From Caulobacteraceae bacterium (GTDB lineage: Bacteria; Pseudomonadota; Alphaproteobacteria; Caulobacterales; Caulobacteraceae): DNA of 5,976 bases. Below are positions 1 through 5,635 of this stretch, piece after piece (within the stretch, counting starts at the first letter, position 1; each line of letters opens with the position of its first letter). The stretch lies in NCBI GenBank assembly GCA_004144935.1, contig SDZP01000220.1:1-5976 (forward strand), in the 5' to 3' direction. A program made the translations under genes and the position numbers. Below the pieces are notes generated by a model. That model ran no database searches. It was given only the letters and a program-made list of their open reading frames with translations, and was not told where the DNA came from.

Positions 1-114
1 CTTGCCGAACAGCTTGCCGTCGCCGACCACGATGACGCTGGCCTCGCCGCGCAGGTGCTGAAGCCCGGCGAGGCCAGCGTCATCGTGGTCGGCGACGGCA
101 AGCTGTTCGGCAAG
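1..114. repeat. Perfect 49-bp inverted repeat with 16-base spacer at the window edge
   Basis: Bases 1-49 pair without a mismatch with bases 66-114 (each pair of positions sums to 115); the spacer is 50-65. The right arm lies in natural coding sequence of the M16 peptidase end, so the left arm looks like a copy folded back onto it. The left arm runs exactly to base 1, so its full length is unknown. Such a fold-back at a sequence end is typical of a chimeric read or assembly artefact. A real inverted duplication is possible but less likely, because near-perfect palindromes with short spacers are unstable in bacteria. Confidence 0.95.
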
Positions 115-201
115 AGCCTGAAGGAAGCCCTGCCGGGCGCCGAGGTCATCCCCCTGGCCGACCTCGACCTCGACAGCCCCACGCTCAGGAAGGCGAAGTG
201 A
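1..201 (+). CDS. M16 family metallopeptidase, C-terminal fragment (5' part missing)
   Basis: The frame is open from the window edge to a TGA at 199-201. From about base 52 it reads AQVLKPGEASVIVVGDGK and ends SPTLRKAK. This resembles the extreme C-terminus of alphaproteobacterial M16 (insulinase/pitrilysin type) zinc peptidases, where a KPGEA-x-VVVVGD strand is followed by a short tail. The catalytic HxxEH domain would lie far upstream and is not in the window, so activity cannot be judged. Bases 1-49 are the exact reverse complement of bases 66-114, so the first 16 or so residues read here are probably not the true protein sequence even though the frame stays open. The stop codon overlaps the thiD GTG start by 4 bases (GTGA), suggesting coupled translation. 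The family call rests on about 50 residues and is moderate. Confidence 0.6.
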   Translation, partial: LAEQLAVADHDDAGLAAQVLKPGEASVIVVGDGKLFGKSLKEALPGAEVIPLADLDLDSPTLRKAK

Positions 202-1022
202 ACGGCGGCTCACGGATTGGCCGCGTCCTGATCATCGCCGGCTCGGACAGCGGCGGCGGCGCCGGCATTCAGGCCGACATCAAGGCGGTGACGATGCTGG
301 GAGCCTACGCCGCCACCGCCGTCACCGCCATCACCGTGCAGAACACCCTGGGCGTCACCGGCGTGCACCCGATCCCGCTGGACATCATCGAGGCGCAGGG
401 CCGGGCGGTGCTGGACGACATCGGGGCCGACGCCATCAAGACCGGCATGCTGGGCGACGCCGGCACGGTCGCCGTCGCCGCGCGGCTGATCGACAGCGCC
501 AGGAACAGTATGGGGCGGGGCGTGCCCGTCGTCATCGATCCGGTGATGATCGCCAAGGGCGGGGCCAGCCTGCTGGACCCCCACGCGATCGCCGCCGTGC
601 GGGCCGAACTGCTGCCCCGCGCCACCCTGTTGACCCCCAACGCCCCCGAGGCCGAGGCCCTGACGGGTCTGCCGGCGACCAGCACCGACGACCTGCGCCG
701 CTGCGGCTATGAACTGCTGGAGGCCGGGGCGAAGGCGGTGCTCATGAAGGGCGGCCATGTGCCGGGCGACCGCCTGGTCGACCTCCTGATCACCCGCGAC
801 GGCGAAACCGCCTTCGAGGATGTCCGCATCGACACCCGCCACACCCACGGCACCGGCTGCACCCTGGCCAGCGCCTGCGCCGCCGGCCTGGCCCAGGGGC
901 TCGACCTGACCGCCGCCGTGGCCCGAGCCTGGGACTATGTCCATCGGGCCATCGAGGCGGCGCCGGGCCTGGGAAAAGGGCATGGCCCACTGGACCACGG
1001 CTGGATGCTGCGCAGCCGTTAA
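198..1022 (+). CDS. thiD: Hydroxymethylpyrimidine/phosphomethylpyrimidine kinase (ThiD)
   Basis: This cytoplasmic ribokinase-fold enzyme phosphorylates 4-amino-5-hydroxymethyl-2-methylpyrimidine (HMP) and then HMP-phosphate, giving the pyrophosphate used by thiamine phosphate synthase. The 274 residues are close to the usual ThiD length of about 265. Visible motifs are the N-terminal AGSDSGGGAGIQAD (14-27), Gln48 in VQNT at the expected pyrimidine contact, TPN at 146-148, KGGH at 184-187, and the anion-hole/ATP motif HGTGCTLASA (218-227) with the characteristic Cys221. All expected motifs are intact. The start is GTG at 198, preceded by AGGAAGG at 187-193 and overlapping the M16 stop by 4 bases. 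No ATG gives a full N-terminus. No other thiamine genes are in the window, and I saw no TPP riboswitch, although sequence before the M16 gene is absent. Confidence 0.95.
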   Translation: MNGGSRIGRVLIIAGSDSGGGAGIQADIKAVTMLGAYAATAVTAITVQNTLGVTGVHPIPLDIIEAQGRAVLDDIGADAIKTGMLGDAGTVAVAARLIDSARNSMGRGVPVVIDPVMIAKGGASLLDPHAIAAVRAELLPRATLLTPNAPEAEALTGLPATSTDDLRRCGYELLEAGAKAVLMKGGHVPGDRLVDLLITRDGETAFEDVRIDTRHTHGTGCTLASACAAGLAQGLDLTAAVARAWDYVHRAIEAAPGLGKGHGPLDHGWMLRSR

Positions 1023-1104
1023 CCTGTTGACCGGGCGCGACAAATTGCGCGGTGACAGGCCCCCGAGCGCATGATTCCCTTCCCGCCAAGTCGGGGAGCC
1101 CACC

Positions 1105-1560
1105 ATGCGTTTGATCATCGCCATGGCCGTGACGGCCGTCGTCCTGCCCACCGCCGCCCTGGCCGAAACCTGGCTGCCGGTCGCCAAGGGCGGAGCCCAT
1201 GTCTCCTATGCCGATCCAGACGCCCTCACCGGGGACGACGGCGAGGTGGTGGTTCGCGAAATGAAGGTCTACGACCCGCCGATCACCTTCGACGGCCAGA
1301 CCATCCAGGCCCGCATCGTCAACTACCGCTTCGCCTGCGACACCACCCGCTTCAAGATCCTCGACGTCGAGAACGTCGACGAGAACGGCAAGAGCCTGGG
1401 CGTTAGCCCCGTCGCCGAGGACTGGCGCGAGCCGGTCGCCGCCGGCACGATCGGCGACAAGCTGGCCGCCTTCGGCTGCGGGCGGATGTCCATGGACCCC
1501 AACGGGGCGGTGACCCGCTCTTCGGCCATCCGCGACGGTCGGTGGATGCTGTCGCAGTAG
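1105..1560 (+). CDS. Secreted protein, surface-adhesin E-like family
   Basis: The 151-residue product begins with a clear Sec signal peptide: Arg2, a hydrophobic core (3-15), and a likely cut after ALA at residue 20 before ETW. The mature part of about 131 residues is probably periplasmic or surface-exposed. It follows the layout of the surface-adhesin protein E family: an early Trp, a YAD turn, a VREMKVYD strand, a cysteine near mid-chain (Cys78, in RFACDT), a Trp-containing segment (EDWREPVAAGTIGDKL, 105-120) and a second cysteine (Cys125, in FGCGR). Cys78 and Cys125 are the only cysteines and could form a disulfide. The function in alphaproteobacteria is unknown and adhesion should not be assumed. 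The start is supported by GGGGAG at 1093-1098, 6 bases upstream of the ATG. It sits 82 bases after thiD and 24 bases before the next gene. Confidence 0.75.
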   Translation: MRLIIAMAVTAVVLPTAALAETWLPVAKGGAHVSYADPDALTGDDGEVVVREMKVYDPPITFDGQTIQARIVNYRFACDTTRFKILDVENVDENGKSLGVSPVAEDWREPVAAGTIGDKLAAFGCGRMSMDPNGAVTRSSAIRDGRWMLSQ

Positions 1561-1584
1561 GGTCCGAATCGGCCACACTGGCGC

Positions 1585-2163
1585 ATGCTCTACACCCGCC
1601 TCGAAGAGATCGTCCGCGCCGCCCCGACCCTGATGACAGCGCTGCGCCATGCGCGGGACCTGGACCTGCCCGACTGGCTGATTGTGTCCGGGGCCGTCTA
1701 CCAGCGGGTCTGGAACCACCTGACCGGCCGTGACGCCGACTATGGGGTGCGCGACTACGACCTCGCCTACTGGGACGCCGACACCTCCTACGAGGCCGAG
1801 GACGTCTTCATCAAGCGGGCGGCCGCCCTGTTTCCGCCCCCGCTGGACGCCCTGGTCGAGGTGCGTAACCAGGCCCGCGTCCATCTGTGGTTCGAGGACC
1901 ATTTCGGCGAGACCTACGAGCCGTTGGCCAACAGCGCCGAAGCCCTGGGCCGCTTCGTGGCCCCGGCCTTCGGCGTCGGGATCCGGCTGGAGAAGGACGA
2001 CCGCCTGACCATCGAGGCGCCCTTCGGCCTCGACGACCTGTTCGCCATGACCCTGCGCCCGAACCCCGACCGACCGCTGGCCAGGGGGTGGGAGAAGACC
2101 ACGACCTCGGCGCGTAATCGCTGGCCGGAAGTGACCATTATCCAGCCCCCCGGCCAAGGCTGA
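1585..2163 (+). CDS. Nucleotidyltransferase family protein (NTP_transf_6 / DUF925)
   Basis: This 192-residue soluble protein matches the DUF925/NTP_transf_6 family of predicted minimal nucleotidyltransferases. The signature SGAVYQRVWNHLTG (35-48) is followed by YGVRDYDLAYWDAD (53-66), where Asp57, Asp59 and Asp64 are candidate metal or nucleotide ligands. Later come VRNQARVHLWFEDHFG (93-108) and the conserved end containing RPNP (158-161) and KTTTSARNRWP (171-181). Length and motif order are complete. The substrate of the family is not established to my knowledge, so the activity is inferred from the fold. The ATG at 1585 has only a weak GGG-type ribosome site (1560-1562), which may mean it depends on translation of the upstream gene 24 bases away. 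It lies 41 bases before the PhzF-like gene on the same strand. Confidence 0.85.
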   Translation: MLYTRLEEIVRAAPTLMTALRHARDLDLPDWLIVSGAVYQRVWNHLTGRDADYGVRDYDLAYWDADTSYEAEDVFIKRAAALFPPPLDALVEVRNQARVHLWFEDHFGETYEPLANSAEALGRFVAPAFGVGIRLEKDDRLTIEAPFGLDDLFAMTLRPNPDRPLARGWEKTTTSARNRWPEVTIIQPPGQG

Positions 2164-2204
2164 CCTCAAAGTCGTCCGGTGCCGTCGGCGACAAGGAGCA
2201 AGCC

Positions 2205-3029
2205 ATGCGGCAATGGACCGTCGACGCCTTCGCCGCCGCGCCCTTCAAGGGCAACCCCGCCTGTGTCGTGGAGCCCTTCGACGCATGGCCTGGTGAGACC
2301 TGGATGCAGGCCCTGGCGGCGGAGAACAACCAGTCGGAAACCGCCTTTCTGCTGAAAACCGCCGACCCGGCCCGCTTCGGCCTGCGGTGGTTCACACCCG
2401 CCATGGAGGTCCCGCTCTGCGGCCACGCCACCCTGGCTGCAGCCCATGTGCTGTTTGCCGAGCTGGCCCTGGACGTCGCTGAAGTCGTCTTCGACACCCG
2501 GTCCGGCCCGCTCGGCGTACGGCGGGAGGCGAGCCGCTACGCCATGGACTTCCCCGCCGATCCGCCCCGCCGCACGGCCACGCCGGTAGGGTTGGCGGAG
2601 GCGCTTGGCGTGGAGCCAGCCGAGGTGTGGGCCGGCGCCTACCTGGTCGCCGTGCTGGACAGCGAAGCCACCGTCCGGGGCCTGACACCGGACATTCCCG
2701 GCCTGGGCGGGATTTCCGGCGAGGCCACGGACGGTCCTGGCAACATCTGCGTCGCGGCGCTGGCCGATGCGGCAAGCTCCTACGAGGTCGTCAGCCGTTT
2801 CTTCGCGCCCGGCTCAGGGATTCCCGAAGACCCGGCGACCGGGTCGGCCCACTGCATCCTTGCGCCCCTGTTCGCGGACAGGCTGGGCCGGGCCCGCATC
2901 CGCTTTCACCAGGCCTGTCCCGGCCGGGGCGGCGATCTCGACGTCGAGGTCGCGGGCGAACGCGTCATCCTGCGGGGCCGGGCGGTGACCGTGATCGAGA
3001 GCGTGCTTCGGGTGGCCGCCCAAACGTAA
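2205..3029 (+). CDS. PhzF family isomerase-fold protein (YddE-like)
   Basis: The 274-residue product is a full-length PhzF/YddE family member with the two-domain diaminopimelate-epimerase-like fold. Motifs are VDAFAAAPFKGNPA (6-19), ENNQSETAFLL (40-50) carrying Glu45, the position of the catalytic acid/base Glu in phenazine PhzF, PLCGHATLAAAH (70-81) carrying His74, and PEDPATGSAH (207-216) with Asp209. The active-site residues are therefore all kept. PhzF itself isomerises a dihydro-hydroxyanthranilate in phenazine synthesis, but no phenazine genes are near, and most chromosomal relatives have unknown substrates, so only the family is claimed. The ATG is well supported by AAGGAG at 2193-2198, 6 bases upstream. 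It is the last gene of the rightward block; a strong hairpin begins at the base after its TAA. Confidence 0.9.
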   Translation: MRQWTVDAFAAAPFKGNPACVVEPFDAWPGETWMQALAAENNQSETAFLLKTADPARFGLRWFTPAMEVPLCGHATLAAAHVLFAELALDVAEVVFDTRSGPLGVRREASRYAMDFPADPPRRTATPVGLAEALGVEPAEVWAGAYLVAVLDSEATVRGLTPDIPGLGGISGEATDGPGNICVAALADAASSYEVVSRFFAPGSGIPEDPATGSAHCILAPLFADRLGRARIRFHQACPGRGGDLDVEVAGERVILRGRAVTVIESVLRVAAQT

Positions 3030-3058
3030 AGCGCCCCCGCCGGGCAGGCGGGGGCGCT
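3030..3058. terminator. 12-bp GC-rich hairpin between convergent genes
   Basis: Bases 3030-3041 (AGCGCCCCCGCC) pair perfectly with 3047-3058 around a 5-base loop. The stem starts directly after the PhzF-like TAA. Read rightward it is followed by GACGGGA with no T run. Read leftward it is followed by TTTACGTTT, a much better Rho-independent tail. It therefore probably ends transcription of the leftward small secreted-protein gene most efficiently and may also stop or protect the rightward message. Confidence 0.8.
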
Positions 3059-3110
3059 GACGGGACTCGCAGTCGGGGGGAAGAGCGAGCCCCGGATCTT
3101 CGGTCGGACC

Positions 3111-3446
3111 CTAGTAGCGGCGGTGGCCGCGGTCCTGACGGTCATGACGCTCCCAGCGGATCTTGGCGCTGAGCACGTCGAAGCGACGGTCGAGGTCGCG
3201 GCGTTCCCAGGTCTGCAGCCCGGCGGTGGCCCGGTAGCGGGCTTCCAGACGGGCGATGCCGCGGAATTCGTTGCGCAGGTTGCCGGCTTCGCGGCGGGTC
3301 AGCGCGCCGTTGCGAACGCCTTGGTCGATCCGGCGATCAAGCTGGGCCTGACGCTGGTTGATGTTCTGCCACGGGGCCGCGAGGGCGGGGGCAGCGGTCG
3401 CCGCCAGGGCCGAGGCGGCGAGGATGGCGAGAGCAAACTTTTTCAT
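3111..3446 (-). CDS. Small secreted basic helical protein, unknown function
   Basis: The 111-residue product has a strong signal peptide: MKK, then an Ala-rich hydrophobic core, with a likely cut after ALA at residue 23 before APW. The mature part of about 88 residues is highly charged, rich in Arg, without cysteines, and predicted to be helical. It shows an internal duplication: GALTRREAGNLRNEF (47-61) and GLQTWERRDLDRRF (76-89) share a G-(A)-L-x-x-x-E-x-x-x-L-x-x-x-F pattern, suggesting two helical hairpins. It ends in an Arg/His/Asp-rich tail. Similar short periplasmic proteins are, as far as I recall, common in Caulobacterales and sphingomonads without assigned function. The LTxxE phrasing recalls the LTxxQ motifs of Spy/CpxP envelope chaperones, but homology is unproven. 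The start is well supported by AGGAAGGA (3461-3454, minus strand), 7 bases before the ATG. It lies 111 bases downstream of the sensor kinase on the same strand. Confidence 0.85.
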   Translation of the reverse strand: MKKFALAILAASALAATAAPALAAPWQNINQRQAQLDRRIDQGVRNGALTRREAGNLRNEFRGIARLEARYRATAGLQTWERRDLDRRFDVLSAKIRWERHDRQDRGHRRY

Positions 3447-3469
3447 CCTGTTGTCCTTCCTGATGACGC

Positions 3470-3519
3470 CGCCTGAAGTGACGACGTTGAAGCCAACAGA
3501 ACACCTCGCGCCTGAAATG
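3470..3519. repeat. Pair of 11-bp direct repeats upstream of the small secreted-protein gene
   Basis: CGCCTGAAGTG at 3470-3480 and CGCCTGAAATG at 3509-3519 match at 10 of 11 positions and start 39 bases apart. They lie in the 3447-3557 gap, upstream of the leftward gene at 3446, where a regulator could bind. The same gap holds two GGTTC copies (3519-3523, 3529-3533) and a TTCTGA...TCAGAA dyad (3521-3526/3546-3551). I found no convincing -35/-10 pair here. A regulatory role is only a possibility. Confidence 0.35.
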
Positions 3520-3557
3520 GTTCTGAGCGGTTCGTTGTCTGGCGTTCAGAAATGGAC

Positions 3558-5453
3558 TTAGCCAACCGCCGCCCGGCCGGGACAGGTCGTCGCCTGGCTG
3601 TGGCCGGCCACGGCATTCTCGATGGCGACATAGAGCCGCTGCAGTTCGATCGGCTTGGAGACGTGACCATCCATGCCGACGGCCAGATACTGCTCGACCT
3701 GGTAGGTCATGGCGTTGGCGGTCAGCGCCAGGATGGGGATGCGCGGCAGGGACCGCCGGCGTTCCTCGGCGCGGATGGTCTCGGTCGCCTCGACGCCGTC
3801 CATGACCGGCATCTGGATGTCCATCAGGATCAGGTCGAAGCCGCCGGTGCGCCAGGCCTCGACCGCCGCCGCGCCGTCGGCGGTGATGGTCAGGTCGACG
3901 TCCAGCGGGTCGAGGACGGCGCGCAGAACCTTCTGGTTGGTCAGGTTGTCCTCGGCCGCCAGGATGCGCAGCGGGCGGCCGTCGCCTTCCTCGGCCTCGG
4001 TCGCGGCGGCGGCTTCCGGAATGATCATCTCGCCGCGCGCCAGCGGCAGGTCGACGATAAAGGTCGAGCCCTCGCCCTCGGCGCTGCGGGCGATGATCTG
4101 GCCGCCCATCAGCTGGGCCAGTTCGCGGCAGATGGCCAGGCCAAGCCCGGTGCCGCCGAACTGCCGGGTGGTGGAGTTGTCGGCCTGGACGAACTTGTCG
4201 AACAGGCTGGGCAGCTTGTCGGAGGCGATGCCGACTCCGGTGTCCGCAACCGTCAGGCGCAGGGTGTCGGTCGGGCCAAGGCTGAAGCGGGCGGCGACCG
4301 CCCCCTCGACCGTGAACTTGATGGCGTTGCTGAGCAGGTTGCCGAGAATCTGGCGCAGGCGGTCGCGGTCGCCCCGCCAGGCGCCGGCCACGTCCGGCTC
4401 GATGGTCAGGTCGAAGCGCAGGCCCTTTTCCTGGGCCATGACGCCGTAGACCTTGCGGCTGGCCTCGGCCAGTTCGGTCAGGTCGAAGTCGGCGGGGCTG
4501 AGCTCCAGCTTGCCGGCCTCGATCTTCGACAGATCCAGCACGTCGTTGAGCACCGCCAGCAACAGTTCGCCGGACTCGCGGATGACGCCGAGGCGCTCGC
4601 GCTGGCGCTCGTCGAGGTCGCCCCGGCTCATCACGTCGGCCATCGCCAGCACGCCGTTCAGCGGAGTGCGGATCTCATGGCTCATGTTGGCCAGGAACTG
4701 GCTCTTGGCGACATTGGCGCTGTCGGCCTGGTCGCGGGCGGTGACCAGGGCCCCCATGGTGTCACGCAGGGAGCGGTCGTTGGCCTCGAGCTTGGCGAGC
4801 AGCTGGTTGAAGCTGCTGGCCAGGCTCTGGAACAGGCCGTCGTCGGTGGTCTTTTCCTCGACCTGCTTGAACTGTCCGCTGCGGGCCACCTCCTCCATGG
4901 CGCGCGAGAGCCGGTCGACCGGGGCGGTGATCCGCCGGGCCAGGCCGCGCGACAGGAACAGGGCCGCCCCCGCAGCGCCGAAGAACAAAGCCATGGTGAG
5001 CGCCAAAAAGCGGGGCAGCATCTTGGCCAGGCTGGGGTCCACAACCCCGATACGAAGTTCGCCAACCACGCGATTTTCGTAGATCACGGGTTCAGCAAGT
5101 ATTCTGACACCCGCAGGAGTGGCGTCTTCTGTTTTCGATGCGACGATCCGGCCCTTGTCATCACGCAACTCTGCGGAGATCACCGACCCGGGCTTGGCGG
5201 CCGCCTCGACCGCGGCCTGGGCGCTGGTGATGTCGTGGCGGGCCAGGGCCGGAGCGGCGACTCCTGCCATGATGTTGGCGAGAACCTCTTGCGTGGCAAC
5301 GGTTTGCTGGCGCGCCACGGTCCACTGCTGGAACAGGAAACTGGCGCAGGCGACCAGCAGCACGGCCAGCGTCGTGACCAGGGCGACACTGGCGATCCTC
5401 GCCTGGAAAGGGGCGTGATGCGCGGTCTCTAGCGATGGCGTCGGCTGCTGCAT
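3558..5453 (-). CDS. Hybrid sensor histidine kinase with C-terminal receiver domain
   Basis: This inner-membrane hybrid kinase has 631 residues from the ATG at 5453. Domains in order: TM1 (about 20-42); a periplasmic sensor of about 104 residues (45-148) with a CHASE8-like look; TM2 (about 149-171); HAMP (about 171-226); HisKA (250-316) with FLANMSHEIRTPLNG and phospho-acceptor His259; HATPase with N-box Asn376, DTGVGI (404-409), an FDKFVQ F-box (418-423) and GGTGLGL (433-439); an Ala/Glu linker (about 478-491); and a receiver domain (495-615) with Glu501/Asp502, phospho-acceptor Asp545 in LMDIQMP, Thr578 and Lys600. All catalytic residues are present. The frame stays open to a TTG at 5555 (665 residues), but that extension is polar, lacks a good ribosome site and runs into the divergent control region, so I prefer ATG 5453; its own ribosome site is weak. 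There is no PAS domain, no HPt domain, and no partner regulator nearby. Signal and output are unknown. Confidence 0.93.
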   Translation of the reverse strand: MQQPTPSLETAHHAPFQARIASVALVTTLAVLLVACASFLFQQWTVARQQTVATQEVLANIMAGVAAPALARHDITSAQAAVEAAAKPGSVISAELRDDKGRIVASKTEDATPAGVRILAEPVIYENRVVGELRIGVVDPSLAKMLPRFLALTMALFFGAAGAALFLSRGLARRITAPVDRLSRAMEEVARSGQFKQVEEKTTDDGLFQSLASSFNQLLAKLEANDRSLRDTMGALVTARDQADSANVAKSQFLANMSHEIRTPLNGVLAMADVMSRGDLDERQRERLGVIRESGELLLAVLNDVLDLSKIEAGKLELSPADFDLTELAEASRKVYGVMAQEKGLRFDLTIEPDVAGAWRGDRDRLRQILGNLLSNAIKFTVEGAVAARFSLGPTDTLRLTVADTGVGIASDKLPSLFDKFVQADNSTTRQFGGTGLGLAICRELAQLMGGQIIARSAEGEGSTFIVDLPLARGEMIIPEAAAATEAEEGDGRPLRILAAEDNLTNQKVLRAVLDPLDVDLTITADGAAAVEAWRTGGFDLILMDIQMPVMDGVEATETIRAEERRRSLPRIPILALTANAMTYQVEQYLAVGMDGHVSKPIELQRLYVAIENAVAGHSQATTCPGRAAVG

Positions 5454-5547
5454 TTGCCCGAAGTCTTGGCCCCTGTTCCATGCCTTATCGCGCAATCTTC
5501 CTAACGCTTCGCTTCCACGGCGAATTCTCGTGTCACGTGCGACAAAG

Positions 5548-5614
5548 TTAACCAATGATTCAGCTTGGACGAGTTTAAGATTTCATTTACTATCCTTACT
5601 GACCGGTTAACCGG
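5548..5614. promoter_or_regulatory. Cluster of CtrA-box-like motifs in the divergent control region
   Basis: CtrA of Caulobacterales and relatives binds TTAA-N7-TTAA(C). This short AT-rich stretch has TTAA-N7-TTTAC at 5575-5590 and TTAC-N7-TTAACC at 5596-5612, each one mismatch from the core. It also has TTAACCA at 5548-5554 followed at the right distance by TTCA. The last TTAA lies in a perfect 12-bp palindrome, CCGGTTAACCGG (5603-5614). A GANTC site (GATTC, 5557-5561) is also present. The boxes overlap the predicted rightward promoter and lie upstream of the kinase, so either gene could be controlled. Binding is inferred from motif similarity only. Confidence 0.5.
5565..5593 (+). promoter_or_regulatory. 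Putative housekeeping-type promoter for the rightward small gene
   Basis: TTGGAC at 5565-5570 and TACTAT at 5588-5593 are separated by exactly 17 bases. Transcription would start near 5600, about 35 bases before the GTG start. TACTAT matches TATAAT at 4 of 6 positions. The spot is the most AT-rich in the window. The CtrA-like box at 5575-5590 sits between and over the two elements. Confidence 0.45.
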
Positions 5615-5621
5615 GCTTTTC

Positions 5622-5628
5622 AGGAGGG
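5622..5628 (+). promoter_or_regulatory. Strong ribosome binding site that fixes the start at 5636
   Basis: AGGAGGG lies 7 bases before GTG 5636 but only 1 base before the in-frame GTG at 5630. The spacing therefore favours 5636 as the real start and removes two residues from the longest reading frame. Confidence 0.75.
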
Positions 5629-5635
5629 TGTGAAA

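Noticed and set aside
1023..1104. Possible promoter (TTGACC at 1027-1032) between thiD and the adhesin-E-like gene
   Set aside because: The hexamer at 17-base spacing is CGGTGA, which is not -10-like, and no other convincing partner was found.
210..1187. 325-codon minus-strand open frame opposite thiD
   Set aside because: Antisense shadow with a repetitive Gly/Ala/Gln composition. ThiD motifs on the plus strand are intact.
790..2169. 459-codon open frame on the minus strand across thiD, the adhesin-E-like gene and the nucleotidyltransferase-like gene
   Set aside because: It runs antisense through three well-supported genes and their gaps, with Gly/Val/Gln-rich meaningless sequence and no motif; this is typical of high-GC shadows.
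3552..5432. 626-codon open frame on the plus strand, opposite the hybrid kinase
   Set aside because: It is a GC-rich antisense shadow of the kinase. Its translation is low-complexity with many Gly, Gln, Ala, Asp and Val, shows no domain motifs and has no ribosome site, whereas the minus strand has complete kinase and receiver motifs.
5531..5544. TGTC-N6-GACA dyad containing CACGTG upstream of the kinase
   Set aside because: The arms are only 4 bp, and the dyad and the CACGTG palindrome have different centres. This is expected by chance and matches no operator I can name with confidence.
5603..5620. CCGGTTAACCGG followed by GCTTTT as a small terminator
   Set aside because: The stem is only 4 bp with a 4-base loop and sits between the predicted promoter and the ribosome site of the small gene, so a palindromic protein site is more likely than a terminator.
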